Shown piece by piece: positions 51,718 through 60,964 of a stretch of 64,000 bases of DNA (positions within the stretch are counted from its first letter, which is position 1; every line of letters begins with the position of its first letter). The notes under the pieces are model-generated. The model saw only the letters and a program-made list of their open reading frames with translations, was not told the origin of the DNA and searched no databases. The translations under genes were made by a program, and so were the position numbers. Origin of the DNA: Limnobaculum parvum (GTDB lineage: Bacteria; Pseudomonadota; Gammaproteobacteria; Enterobacterales; Enterobacteriaceae); the NCBI RefSeq assembly GCF_003096015.2, contig NZ_CP029185.2:1832001-1896000 (forward strand), written 5' to 3'.

Positions 51718-52821
51718 CTAGGGTGTATAGATAGCCCCTAACACCGTTGCTTTGGATGCTCCAGTAACCGCTGGCAAATTCCCCGGTAATCCTGATAAGG
51801 TGCGAGCGGCTAACCACGCAAAAGCGATGGCTTCCATATCATCTCCGCTTATGCCGTAATTATCTGTGGTGTCGACCACGGTTCCGGGAAGTGTTTCTGC
51901 CATACGGGCCATTAGATATGGGTTACGCGCCCCACCGCCACATACCAGTAATCGATCACAACCGCCTGAAGCATTTACCTGATCGACAATAGTTCTTACC
52001 GTTAATTCAGCCAGAGTAATTTGTACATCTTGGGGCTTGAGATGAGGGAATGTTGCTAAATGGCGCTGTAACCACTGAATATTGAAGTATTCTCTCCCAG
52101 TACTTTTAGGGGCTGGCAGCGTAAAATAAGCATCCGATATCATTTGTTGTAATAAAGACTCATTAATCTGTCCCTGACGTGCCCATAGGGCATCTTTGTC
52201 ATAGGGTAATCCCTGCTGCTGTTGAATCCAGGCATCCATCAACATATTCCCCGGGCCAGAGTCAAAACCCGTGACATCATCACCCGGAATCAATAATGAT
52301 AAATTAGCAATGCCGCCAATATTCACTATAATTCGCCGTTCGTCATCTACCATCAGTAATGCCCGATGAAAAGCGGGCACCAATGGGGCTCCTTGCCCAC
52401 CAAACGCCATATCTTTACGGCGAAAATCGCCAACGGTCACAATACCGGTACTAGCAGCAATACGGTTGTTATCGCCAAGTTGCATAGTAAAGGGATAATC
52501 GCCATCCGGCTGATGCCAGACGGTTTGCCCGTGACATCCAATAGCAGTGATACTTTCTGGTTCAATATGGTGAGTATTCAGTAAACCCTGAATGGCTTCG
52601 GCAAACAAAATACCTAAACGAAGATCTAATTGACCAATTTGAGATAACGTAGTTTTTTGTCCCTGACATACCGATAAAACATCCGCTTTGAGAGAAGCAG
52701 GCATTGGATGTGAATAACTGGCAATTTGCGTAACGGTAGTGTTGTCAATGTTAACTAATGCCACATCGACACCGTCTAGACTAGTGCCCGACATAACACC
52801 AATATAATGGCCTGCTTTCAT
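51718..52821 (-). CDS. anmK: Anhydro-N-acetylmuramic acid kinase
   Basis: Opens and phosphorylates 1,6-anhydroMurNAc in cell-wall recycling, giving MurNAc-6-P. The 367 residues show GVMSGTSLDGVDVALV, GCHGQTVWHQPDGDYPFTMQ, NIGGIANLSLL and GPGNMLMDAW, as in E. coli AnmK (369). The ATG at 52821, with GAAGG upstream, fits the family start; a longer reading adds 33 unrelated residues. Together with nagK this suggests intact amino sugar recycling. Confidence 0.95.
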   Translation of the reverse strand: MKAGHYIGVMSGTSLDGVDVALVNIDNTTVTQIASYSHPMPASLKADVLSVCQGQKTTLSQIGQLDLRLGILFAEAIQGLLNTHHIEPESITAIGCHGQTVWHQPDGDYPFTMQLGDNNRIAASTGIVTVGDFRRKDMAFGGQGAPLVPAFHRALLMVDDERRIIVNIGGIANLSLLIPGDDVTGFDSGPGNMLMDAWIQQQQGLPYDKDALWARQGQINESLLQQMISDAYFTLPAPKSTGREYFNIQWLQRHLATFPHLKPQDVQITLAELTVRTIVDQVNASGGCDRLLVCGGGARNPYLMARMAETLPGTVVDTTDNYGISGDDMEAIAFAWLAARTLSGLPGNLPAVTGASKATVLGAIYTP

Positions 52822-53008
52822 GATTAATACCTTCTCAGCAATTGTGATGAATAAATCAAAATGACCAGAGCGGGTATTAGAACAAAAAAAACAGTAATTG
52901 CCAGAAATTAATCGAGGCAAGGTGTAGGCATATTTTTATACGGAGATCGGGTGCACACCCCCGCTAGAGGGTGCTTAACCATGAGATATCTTAGGTTAGC
53001 CAGAAAAA

Positions 53009-53452
53009 CTATTTTCCAGATAAATCAGCAATGTTTTGCTCAAATTTCCTGATCAGATTGACAAACGTGGCTAACTCTTCGTCCTTAACATCATGCAGGA
53101 TACCTTCTCTAACTCTATCAATAACCTCTTTCACCTGACTCAGAATGGGTTTCACTTCTTCAGTCAGATTAATTTGTTTCGCTCTGCGATCGTTTGGGCA
53201 AGGATCTCTTCTGACATATCCCATGCCCTCTAATTGGTCTAAAGTACGAACTAATGATGGTTGCTCTATTCCAATTGCTTTCGCTAATTGTATTTGTGAT
53301 TGATTTGGAGGTAAGCCATTTAAATAGTGAAGCGTAACCCAATGCGTTTGAGTTAAGCCAATTGGTTTAAGTTGGAGATCGATAGCGCTCCGCCAACTAC
53401 GTACTAAACGTGCAATATCTGCACCTAATGTGTATTCAATTTTTGAATTCAT
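53009..53452 (-). CDS. slyA: SlyA, MarR-family transcriptional regulator
   Basis: A 147-residue winged-helix dimer. ADIARLVRSWRSAIDLQLKP and TQTHWVTLHYLNGLPP open it; the recognition region is SQIQLAKAIGIEQPSLVRTL, and the wing has DRRAKQINL. It matches E. coli SlyA (144). SlyA activates many genes by displacing H-NS. In E. coli slyB lies next to it, divergently; here no slyB is seen and the 768 bases upstream are gene-poor. Confidence 0.95.
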   Translation of the reverse strand: MNSKIEYTLGADIARLVRSWRSAIDLQLKPIGLTQTHWVTLHYLNGLPPNQSQIQLAKAIGIEQPSLVRTLDQLEGMGYVRRDPCPNDRRAKQINLTEEVKPILSQVKEVIDRVREGILHDVKDEELATFVNLIRKFEQNIADLSGK

Positions 53453-53833
53453 GAGTTAATCCGATGGCAGTATAATGAATGATATTCTTACGAAGCTAAT
53501 TATTACTTTTTTTACCACTCAATTGCCAATAATTAAAGCATTAATCTGCAATTAATTTCAATTAAGATGATTGATATAGCCGGTAACATATATTTTTATC
53601 ATTTAAAATTAGTATGTTAATGAATTTCACCCATTAATCAAAATAAGACATTCTGAGAATAGGTATATTGATAAATTCAACATCAATTATTATATTTATG
53701 TTGAATAATTACGAATTGAAATTAACACCAAGAAACATTCACGTTAATAGATGATAAATTAAATTAATTAAGGTATAATGCGTGTTACAAATTAATAACA
53801 CCACCGTTAAGTGGTTCTGAATGATCGTTATAA

Positions 53834-54046
53834 TTATCTCCGCCAGCAGAAAATGCAGCAACCGATTTACCCTCTTTCATTCCAGGTTCTCAACTTCCTT
53901 TTCATGGGTATGAAATCCATGAACGCCTGTGGGAAGGGACTTCAAGTGAGGGGGAAACAGTAATCCATATCCCTGACAGCACCTACAGATTGTCCTATTC
54001 CTTCAGCGAAAACACGATTAATAACCAATGCAGCCAAGACCATTAA
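53834..54046 (+). pseudogene. Possible remnant of an unidentified gene (no start codon)
   Basis: The frame encodes protein-like sequence such as PSFIPGSQLPFHGYEIHERL and GETVIHIPDSTYRLSYSF and is closed by TAA just before a hairpin with a T-rich tail. There is no ATG, GTG or TTG near the 5' end; an in-frame TAA precedes it at 53831-53833. An ATG at 53821 lies in another frame and gives a hydrophobic start, so a single indel could have destroyed a small gene. I cannot name the family. Confidence 0.35.
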
Positions 54047-54070
54047 ATGGCCTTTCATTGGTTATTCTTT
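54021..54070 (+). terminator. Terminator-like hairpin at the end of the slyA-ydhL remnant
   Basis: ATAACCAATG pairs with CATTGGTTAT; inside, CCATT and AATGG pair further. TCTTTTAAC follows. Its presence suggests that a transcript once ended here. Confidence 0.55.
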
Positions 54071-54220
54071 TAACAAATAATTACTCATTATCTAAATCAC
54101 TTTATTATGACTGATATATGAGGAAATTGCAGGAGACGCATCAAGCCAAGCTATCGTTATCACGTCATATAAAAATGAACGTGTTTTAAATTTTAAAAAC
54201 ATAAAGAATAAGTGGAGCAT

Positions 54221-54460
54221 TTAAAACAAGGACGGTTGCTCCGACTGATTATCATCTTGTGCCGCTGGCTTTCGGTTTCTAATGAGGCGTCGCTGTTGGC
54301 AAAGTCGTAAAACATCACGTTTTTCAGTATCGTTGAATGTCATCCACTTAAAGCGTTCATCCCTGCTTCTAAAACAACCCAGACAATATCCTCGGCTGTC
54401 ACTTTGACAAACGCCGCGGCATGGTGAAGGGATATCAAAAAATTCCAGTTGCTGTGACAT
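54221..54460 (-). CDS. ydhL: YdhL, DUF1289 cysteine-rich small protein
   Basis: A 79-residue protein of unknown function. SPCRGVCQSDSRGYCLGCFR carries the four conserved cysteines, RSRDERFKWM follows, and the C-terminus ends EQPSLF as in E. coli YdhL. The ATG at 54460 fits; an in-frame start nine codons upstream lacks support. The cysteine pattern suggests metal binding, but no function is established. Confidence 0.9.
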   Translation of the reverse strand: MSQQLEFFDIPSPCRGVCQSDSRGYCLGCFRSRDERFKWMTFNDTEKRDVLRLCQQRRLIRNRKPAAQDDNQSEQPSLF

Positions 54461-54703
54461 AATCAGACCCAGAATATTACTTAGCAAACAAAATAATGAT
54501 TATTGATAGGTAATAGATTGAACGATGATAAAAAGCAAGGTGTTTATTGTATGTAGGAATGACTGTTGCCGACTTTGCAAGCCAATTCAATGCTCTCTGT
54601 ATCAATCCATTAAGCACTTCTGCTCACTCTCGGGTATACTGGGCGGCAGAATAATTTGTCAGAATTTACCGAATGAAAGTTTTAACAACCAGAGGATAAC
54701 GAG

Positions 54704-55111
54704 ATGCGTTTGCTTCATACCATGCTACGAGTTGGTAATTTACAGCGTTCTATTGATTTCTATACCAAGGTATTAGGAATGCGTTTATTGCGCAGTAGCG
54801 AAAATACCGAGTATAAATACTCATTAGCGTTTGTCGGTTACAGTGATGAGAGTCAGGGTGCAGTTATTGAGCTGACTTACAACTGGGGCGTCGAAAGTTA
54901 TGATATGGGAACCGCATTCGGTCATATAGCTCTGGGGGTTGATAATGTTGCTGCCACATGTGAACAAATACGCAACGCAGGTGGAAATGTAACTCGTGAC
55001 GCAGGTCCAGTAAAAGGCGGCTCCACTATTATTGCATTTGTCGAAGATCCTGATGGCTATAAGATTGAACTGATCGAAAATAAGCAAGCAAGTCAGGCAT
55101 TAGGTCACTAA
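54704..55111 (+). CDS. gloA: Lactoylglutathione lyase (glyoxalase I)
   Basis: Converts the methylglyoxal-glutathione adduct to S-lactoylglutathione. The 135 residues include the four metal ligands: His5 (MRLLHTMLRVG), Glu in VIELTYNWG, His in FGHIALGVDN and Glu in YKIELIE. It matches E. coli GloA (nickel dependent). AGGATAACGAG precedes the ATG. The gene is followed by a strong UUCG hairpin and rnt, the same order as in E. coli. Confidence 0.97.
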   Translation: MRLLHTMLRVGNLQRSIDFYTKVLGMRLLRSSENTEYKYSLAFVGYSDESQGAVIELTYNWGVESYDMGTAFGHIALGVDNVAATCEQIRNAGGNVTRDAGPVKGGSTIIAFVEDPDGYKIELIENKQASQALGH

Positions 55112-55132
55112 TTCATATTTTCTTTTCGGTCA

Positions 55133-55170
55133 TTGAGCATACTTCGGTATGCTCAAGAGACAATTTTTTT
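55133..55170 (+). terminator. gloA terminator
   Basis: TTGAGCATAC and GTATGCTCAA pair around a TTCG tetraloop; seven T occur a few bases downstream. Confidence 0.85.
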
Positions 55171-55289
55171 CCTCATTTTATCGTTTCTGATGATCGGTTA
55201 GCGTTATTTCTTAGTTCTAGGTTATCCCAAGCATCAGACGGTAAAATTTGGCATAATAGCGGCTTAAAAATTTTAAATAACAGGTAGAC

Positions 55290-55943
55290 ATGGCTGATAA
55301 TAATACTCAAAACAGTTTAAGCGAGCGTTTTCGCGGGTTTTACCCCGTTGTGATTGATGTGGAAACCGCAGGATTTGACGCAAAAACTAACGCGTTATTA
55401 GAAATAGCCGCCTTTACCTTAAAAATGAATGACCAAGGCTGGTTGATGCGCGACCAATCTCTTCATTTTCATATTGAGCCTTTTGAAGGCGCTATACTTT
55501 CTCCCGATGCTTTAGCCTTTAATGGTATCGACCCGACCAATCCCCTGCGCGGAGCGGTCAGTGAGCATGATGCGTTACATGCCATTTTCAAAATGGTTCG
55601 TAAAGGAATTAAAGATCAGAACTGTAACCGGGCCATTGTTGTTGCACATAATGCCACATTTGATCATGGTTTTCTGATGGCTGCCGCAGAACGCGCCAGC
55701 CTGAAGCGTAATCCTTTTCATCCTTTCGCCACGTTTGATACCGCAGCCCTAAGTGGTTTAGTGCTTGGACAAACCGTACTGGCAAGAGCGTGTATTACGG
55801 CAGGTATTGCCTTTGACAGCGCCCAGGCGCACTCTGCTCTCTACGATACAGAAAGAACAACTGAATTGTTTTGTGAGTTGGTTAATCGCTGGAAAAAACT
55901 CGGTGGCTGGCCGGTAACACCTGACCAACAAGTGAGAGACTAA
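55290..55943 (+). CDS. rnt: Ribonuclease T
   Basis: A 3' exoribonuclease that trims tRNA and other stable RNA ends and also acts on DNA. The 217-residue DnaQ-like protein contains the DEDD residues in VVIDVETAGFDAKTNALLEI, VAHNATFDHGFL and AHSALYDTERTTELF. It aligns with E. coli RNase T (215). grxD is convergent after a shared terminator. Confidence 0.96.
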   Translation: MADNNTQNSLSERFRGFYPVVIDVETAGFDAKTNALLEIAAFTLKMNDQGWLMRDQSLHFHIEPFEGAILSPDALAFNGIDPTNPLRGAVSEHDALHAIFKMVRKGIKDQNCNRAIVVAHNATFDHGFLMAAAERASLKRNPFHPFATFDTAALSGLVLGQTVLARACITAGIAFDSAQAHSALYDTERTTELFCELVNRWKKLGGWPVTPDQQVRD

Positions 55944-55948
55944 TAGTC

Positions 55949-55974
55949 AAAAAGCCCCAATACTTGGGGCTTTT
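55949..55974. terminator. rnt/grxD shared terminator
   Basis: AAAAGCCCCAA and TTGGGGCTTTT pair around a three-base loop between the convergent stops. Confidence 0.9.
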
Positions 55975-55997
55975 ACATTTATAACAAAACAAACAAA

Positions 55998-56336
55998 TTA
56001 CTCAGCGTCCGACGATCCTGCATTTGCGGCAGCTTCTTTCAGCAATGTTTGTAATTCACCGCGCTGATACATTTCCAGAATAATATCACAGCCGCCAACC
56101 AGCTCACCGTTAACCCACAATTGAGGGAAGGTTGGCCAGTTAGCATATTTAGGTAATTCGGCACGAATATCAGGATTTTGTAGAATATCCACATAGGCGA
56201 AGCGCTCACCACAAGCTGACAGAGCCTGAACCGCCTGAGCGCTGAAACCACAACTAGGCAGTTTTGGAGAACCTTTCATATAGAGTAAAATTGGGTTTTC
56301 AGCGATTTGGCGCTGAATCTTTTCTAGTGTTGTCAT
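55998..56336 (-). CDS. grxD: Monothiol glutaredoxin GrxD (Grx4)
   Basis: A 112-residue CGFS-type glutaredoxin that carries [2Fe-2S] clusters, often with BolA proteins. The active site is PSCGFSAQAVQAL, and WPTFPQLWVNGELVGGCDI is the cis-Pro and glutathione-binding region. It is close to E. coli GrxD (115). It is convergent with rnt and divergent from sodB. Confidence 0.96.
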   Translation of the reverse strand: MTTLEKIQRQIAENPILLYMKGSPKLPSCGFSAQAVQALSACGERFAYVDILQNPDIRAELPKYANWPTFPQLWVNGELVGGCDIILEMYQRGELQTLLKEAAANAGSSDAE

Positions 56337-56729
56337 TATTTTGCTTCCTCAAGCAGACATTGCGCTTATTGACGACTATTGTAGCGACTATAGTAACAGG
56401 AAAAAATACCACTTTTTATAGGGTTATTTTATAGCAGATAGAGAGCATTCTATGATGTATAGCTTATAACGTAATAATTTAATTTTTTTACACCGTTAAC
56501 CACTTTTTTATTTTTCTTCTATCCCTTTGATACCGGCTTCTTCATTGATAAAACCCTATTTAGGCCCCCATCTTTTCCACTATTTTCCTTTAAATATAAA
56601 AAAAAATTGATAAAATCATGACTTATAACAAAGTAACAACAGTTTTTTTGCAAATAGCTCATGATTCATACAACCCATTATCAGGATGATGCATCAATGA
56701 GCACTATTTTTTTCTTGAGGAGCAATAAA
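56337..56729. other. grxD-sodB divergent intergenic region
   Basis: A 393-base AT-rich region that should contain both promoters. The sodB Shine-Dalgarno GAGGAG is clear. I could not see the E. coli-type RyhB pairing site or a Fur box with confidence. No ORF is supported. Confidence 0.4.
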
Positions 56730-57308
56730 ATGTCATTTGAATTACCAGCCCTTCCTTATGCTAAAGATGCCTTGGAACCTCATATTTCCGCTGAAACTCT
56801 GGAATATCATTACGGTAAGCACCACAACACCTACGTTGTTAACCTGAATAACTTAGTAAAAGGTACCGAATTTGAAGGTAAATCTTTAGAAGAGATCGTT
56901 CTGAAATCTTCTGGCGGTATCTTTAATAACGCAGCACAAGTCTGGAACCATACTTTCTACTGGAACTGTCTGGCTCCTAAAGCGGGAGGTGAACCAACCG
57001 GCCCACTGGCTGACGCGATTGCTAAAAACTTTGGTTCTTTCGCTGCATTTAAAGAGCAATTATCTGATTCAGCAGTAAAAAACTTCGGCTCAGGCTGGAC
57101 GTGGTTGGTGAAAAAGGCTGACGGTAAATTAGCTATCGTGAATACATCCAATGCGGCTAATCCGATGACCGATGGTGATAAGCCGTTGTTAACGGTAGAC
57201 GTATGGGAACATGCTTACTACATCGATTACCGCAATGCTCGTCCTAAATATTTAGAAAATTTCTGGGCGCTGGTTAACTGGGAATTTGTTGCTAAAAATC
57301 TAGCATAA
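56730..57308 (+). CDS. sodB: Superoxide dismutase [Fe]
   Basis: Dismutates superoxide in the cytosol. The 192 residues include His27 (LEYHYGKHH), His74 (QVWNHTFYWNC), and the Asp/His pair in VDVWEHAYYIDYRNARP. The AAQVWNHTFYW and FGSGWTWLV motifs fit the iron type. The ATG at 56730 has GAGGAG upstream and aligns with E. coli; an in-frame ATG 69 bases earlier is not supported. In E. coli sodB is repressed by RyhB under iron lack. Confidence 0.97.
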   Translation: MSFELPALPYAKDALEPHISAETLEYHYGKHHNTYVVNLNNLVKGTEFEGKSLEEIVLKSSGGIFNNAAQVWNHTFYWNCLAPKAGGEPTGPLADAIAKNFGSFAAFKEQLSDSAVKNFGSGWTWLVKKADGKLAIVNTSNAANPMTDGDKPLLTVDVWEHAYYIDYRNARPKYLENFWALVNWEFVAKNLA

Positions 57309-57325
57309 CGATTTTAGTGACACAA

Positions 57326-57358
57326 AAATGCCGCATATGATTGCGGCATTTCTTTTTC
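57326..57358 (+). terminator. sodB terminator
   Basis: AAATGCCGCA pairs with TGCGGCATTT around a six-base loop, followed by CTTTTTC. Confidence 0.88.
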
Positions 57359-57371
57359 TAAAGTTTTGTCA

Positions 57372-58283
57372 CTAATCTACCAGATTAAGGCAGGCTGCGC
57401 CCCGGGCACCACCGGCGTCACCATAGCGGGCCTTTTCAATCGCCGGTAACGTTGCGATACCATACAAATATTGAGGTAAATACTCAGGTAATAAACGATA
57501 GATTTCATCAAACTGTGATAATCCGCCGCCAATTACCAGTAAATGTGGATCGAACAATGTCAGGATATTTCCCAAATAAATGGATAATACGGTGAGATAA
57601 CGCTCAACGTGAATCTTAGCCGATGTATCTCCGGCATAATAATCCTCAATGATTTGCACTGCAGTCAGCGGTTTTTGATAAAAGCTGCGATAGATGCGCT
57701 CAAAACCCGGGCCAGCCAGATACCCTTCAAAACACCCCATCTTACCGCAACCACAGACTATCTGAGGTACCGCATCGGTCAGAACTTTATCGGCAGCACT
57801 TGTTAGATTCAAATGCCCTATTTCACCCGCGATACCATTTTTACCGGAAATCACTTTCCCGTTAACCACGAAGCCACCACCGACTCCCGTCCCTAGAATT
57901 AATCCCAGTACAGTAGAATGTTGTCGAAACTCAGGAGCCCATGCTTCAGATAGCGCAAAACAATTGGCATCATTGTCAATTTTCACTGTCCGTTGCAAGC
58001 AGTGGCTCAAATCGGCGACCAGCGGTTTGTATTTAGCCGCCGGGACATTGGTAGTGAACACCGTTCCCTCTTTAGCATTAACAATCCCTGGGATACCTAC
58101 ACCAACCTGCCCTTTGATATGAAATCGTTGGTCAGCTTCATTAGTCAGATCGATAAATACTTGTAGCAGAGCCTGATAATCATCTTTAGGCGTTGGAACT
58201 CGCTTCTGCCATAACTGATTTAAGTTTGCATCAAATACGGCCAGTTCCGTTTTGGTGCCGCCCATATCAAAACCATAATACAT
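57372..58283 (-). CDS. nagK: N-acetyl-D-glucosamine kinase NagK (ROK family)
   Basis: Phosphorylates GlcNAc released in wall recycling. The 303-residue protein has the same length as E. coli NagK. The ATP motif is YYGFDMGGTKTELAVF, the substrate region is NDANCFALSEAW with LGTGVGGGFVVNGK, and the zinc motif is CGCGKMGCFEGYL. Related ROK kinases (for example fructokinase Mak) differ in the GEIGHLNL region, so NagK is favoured but not certain. It is a single gene here, convergent with sodB. Confidence 0.87.
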   Translation of the reverse strand: MYYGFDMGGTKTELAVFDANLNQLWQKRVPTPKDDYQALLQVFIDLTNEADQRFHIKGQVGVGIPGIVNAKEGTVFTTNVPAAKYKPLVADLSHCLQRTVKIDNDANCFALSEAWAPEFRQHSTVLGLILGTGVGGGFVVNGKVISGKNGIAGEIGHLNLTSAADKVLTDAVPQIVCGCGKMGCFEGYLAGPGFERIYRSFYQKPLTAVQIIEDYYAGDTSAKIHVERYLTVLSIYLGNILTLFDPHLLVIGGGLSQFDEIYRLLPEYLPQYLYGIATLPAIEKARYGDAGGARGAACLNLVD

Positions 58284-58548
58284 ATCAGACTCCTAAATAA
58301 TATTTATCTCTGACTATAGCTTCTGATGTCATGATTAAACAATCCGTCAAATCATAGAAATCACATGATTCTATTCAAATGAACAAATGATATAGCACAA
58401 AACTGAGGAATTTTAACGCGGAGAAACTTGAAAGCGGGAGCATGTTAACAGGGTAAAAATGAATTTATCACCAGCCGATGGATGAAAAAATGGCCGCCAG
58501 ACAGATCATCAATTTCTGTCCAGCGAACCAATATAAGCACCGTGTAAG

Positions 58549-59325
58549 TTACAGTGTAACGTTAAATAATTGACTAAAGTTTTTAGTGGTGGCCTCAGCA
58601 AACTCTTCCAATTCAACGCGCTTTAATACCGCCAAGTATTCCGCCACATCGCGCACGTATGCCGGTTGGTTCTCTTTACCACGGTGTGGTACAGGTGCTA
58701 AATAAGGCGAGTCTGTTTCAACCAGCATTCTGTCTAGAGGAACATAACGCGCAACCTCGCGCAAAGCATCGGCATTACGAAAGGTGACAATACCTGAAAA
58801 TGAAATATAAAAACCGATATCCAATAGTTTTTTGGCGGTATCACAATCTTCAGTGAAACAGTGTAAAACACCACCGCATTCATTGGCTTTCTCTTCTTTC
58901 AGAATAGCCAGAGTATCGGTGCGCGCATCCCGCGTATGGACAATGATCGGTTTATTCAACTCTCGTCCTACTTGAATGTGCTGACGAAAACAGTTCTGCT
59001 GCAATGGAATATTATCTTTTTGATAATAGTAATCCAGCCCGGTCTCCCCCAATGCTATGACTCGAGGATCGTCGGCCAATGTCAGTAATTCTTCTTGCTG
59101 ATAAACCTCATCCAGATTTAATGGATGAACACCACAGGAAAGAAACACCTCATCATGCCCAATCACCATTTGTTTCAACGTTTTAAATCCTGGCAACGTA
59201 GTGGACACCGCCAGACAGGCCTTAACATCACGAATTCTAGCTTGCTGAAGTACACTGGCAAGATCGGTGTGTAATCCGGTGTAATCCAAGCCATCAAGAT
59301 GACAATGTGAATCAACTAAATACAT
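58549..59325 (-). CDS. ycfH: TatD-family DNase, YcfH
   Basis: A 258-residue metal-dependent hydrolase. The metal ligands are visible in VDSHCHLDGLDY, ALGETGLDYYYQ, VHTRDARTDTL, LHCFTEDCDTAK and VETDSPYLAPVPHRGK. It aligns with E. coli YcfH (265) and ends a few residues short of it. Family members have 3'-5' exonuclease or deoxyribonuclease activity. It follows holB by 28 bases, probably as the end of the mltG-tmk-holB-ycfH operon, as in E. coli. Confidence 0.95.
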   Translation of the reverse strand: MYLVDSHCHLDGLDYTGLHTDLASVLQQARIRDVKACLAVSTTLPGFKTLKQMVIGHDEVFLSCGVHPLNLDEVYQQEELLTLADDPRVIALGETGLDYYYQKDNIPLQQNCFRQHIQVGRELNKPIIVHTRDARTDTLAILKEEKANECGGVLHCFTEDCDTAKKLLDIGFYISFSGIVTFRNADALREVARYVPLDRMLVETDSPYLAPVPHRGKENQPAYVRDVAEYLAVLKRVELEEFAEATTKNFSQLFNVTL

Positions 59326-59353
59326 AGGAATATTAACTCATTAAAATAGGCAA

Positions 59354-60330
59354 TCAGGACAGTAAACTATCAGCCTGATTTAATATATTGGTCAGTAACA
59401 GCTCTTTGTTCACACCGGCAACGCTTAACAGTTCGTGTCGACAGTTTAACCAATCGTGTATCAACTGATTAAATAGTGATGTTGAACCCATCGCTGCCAG
59501 CCTTTGAATTAGCGGTATACCATCTAGATTTACCAAGAAACTTACCGCACCCTGCTGATATTTAACCACATCCAGCAATAAGGAGACCGCCCAATGGATC
59601 CGCTCATCTACATTGTCATGATTAAGTTGAGGTAAAAAAGACAGTAAATCTCGTTGCGAAAATGCACTATCCAACCCTTGGCATACTGCCTCTCTCTGCT
59701 TCCAAACCTCTGCGGTCAACAACTGCTGTGCCGCCAACGGTGCACCATAGCTAAGCCGTAATGCCGTTTTCAGACTATCTGGCTGTCCGGCATGTTGTCG
59801 TGATAGCCATTCAATGCTGAATGCTTCAGTTGGACAGTTCAGCGTCCATAGCAAACAACGGCTACGTATCGTTGCCGGTATTTGTGCGATTTCACGGATA
59901 CCTAATAAAAATAGGTGCCTTCGGGCGGTTCTTCAAGAGTTTTTAGTAATGCATTGGCTGCGGCTTCACTAAGCAGATCCGATTGAGGAAACCAAACCGC
60001 TTTAACCCCGCCTTGCTGAGCATGGTTATACAGGATTTCGGTGAGTTGACGAATGTGATCCACACCGATCGCGGTTTTCCCCTTTTCTGGTTCCACTACG
60101 TGCCAGTCGGGATGGGTACCCGCTTTCATTAGATTACAGCTATGACAAACGCCACAGGTCTTTTCACCTTGAGGAGCCTGACACATGAGCCAACGACCAA
60201 GTGCCTGAATGAGTAGCTCATCACCACATCCTTGTATGGATTGTAACAACAGTGCGTGATGCTTACGCTCAGAAGCATATTGAGCAACTAATTGCTTATA
60301 GGCATGCGTTAACCATGGATACCAAATCAC
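59354..60330 (-). pseudogene. holB: DNA polymerase III delta' subunit (HolB), interrupted by an apparent -1 frameshift
   Basis: The first part (60330-59902) gives MIWYPWLTHAYKQL, the zinc-binding CGVCHSCNLMKAGTHPD and AAANALLKTLEEPPEG, all as in E. coli HolB. It then hits a stop in TAT TTT TAT TAG. Adding one T to the run of five (59907-59911, A on the plus strand) restores FLLGIREIAQIPATIRSRC and joins the second part through to NKELLLTNIL, for a total of about 325 residues (E. coli 334). HolB is an essential clamp-loader subunit in E. coli, so a true null is unlikely. GTG 60330 overlaps the tmk stop by four bases and fits the E. coli start. Confidence 0.9.
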
Positions 60331-60962
60331 TTGCGGCTCTCCAGCCAATGGTACATCGCAGTCTGTATGCTAGCCGTGACGTTATCTAATGACTGAGAAG
60401 CATCAATCGTCACAATAGTGGGATCCGCTTGTGCCAATTCAATATAGCGTTGTCGGGTTCGTTCAAAAAAGGCCAACGATTCCTTCTCGATACGGTCTAG
60501 CTCACCACGGGCTCTGGCGCGTTTTAATCCGGCTTCCGGTGAAATATCGAGATATAGCGTAAAGTCTGGGCGGAAATCTCCCAGCACGGCATCTCTCAGG
60601 GTTGTCATCAAGTGATTATCGATTCCCCGGCCCCCCCCTTGATAAGCTTGAGAAGAGAGATCGTGACGATCGCCTACCACCCAATCTCCCCGACTTAATG
60701 CGGGTTTAATCAGGTTCTCAACTAACTGAACGCGTGAGGTATACATCATCAGAAGCTCTGCCTTATCGGTCAAAACCTCATCACCAATCCCCTGCTTGAC
60801 CAATTCTCGTAATTTCTCTGCCAGCGGAGTTCCCCCTGGCTCACGGGTAAAAACAATATTTTGAATACCGCTATGACGTAGCGCCTCAACAACAGTATCT
60901 CGAGCTGTGGTTTTACCAGCACCCTCTAGCCCTTCGATAACAATGAATTTACCTTTGGTCAT
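60327..60962 (-). CDS. tmk: Thymidylate kinase
   Basis: Phosphorylates dTMP to dTDP. The 211 residues have the P-loop GLEGAGKTT, the DR(Y/H) motif region in GDRHDLSSQAYQGGGRG, and the LID arginines in RARARGELDRIE. It matches E. coli Tmk (213). It starts two bases after the mltG stop and its end overlaps holB, so the three are translated together. Confidence 0.96.
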   Translation of the reverse strand: MTKGKFIVIEGLEGAGKTTARDTVVEALRHSGIQNIVFTREPGGTPLAEKLRELVKQGIGDEVLTDKAELLMMYTSRVQLVENLIKPALSRGDWVVGDRHDLSSQAYQGGGRGIDNHLMTTLRDAVLGDFRPDFTLYLDISPEAGLKRARARGELDRIEKESLAFFERTRQRYIELAQADPTIVTIDASQSLDNVTASIQTAMYHWLESRK

Positions 60963-60964
60963 GC

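Larger units (their letters stand above)
53453..54220. other. Gene-poor slyA-ydhL gap with a possible coding remnant
   Basis: This is the largest gap in the window. From 53453 to about 53790 it is very AT-rich with no ORF. From 53834 to 54046 one plus-strand frame is open for 70 codons but has no start codon. A stem follows: ATAACCAATG (54021-54030) pairs with CATTGGTTAT (54056-54065), ending in TCTTTT, which looks like a terminator. slyB, expected here from E. coli, is not present. Confidence 0.55.
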
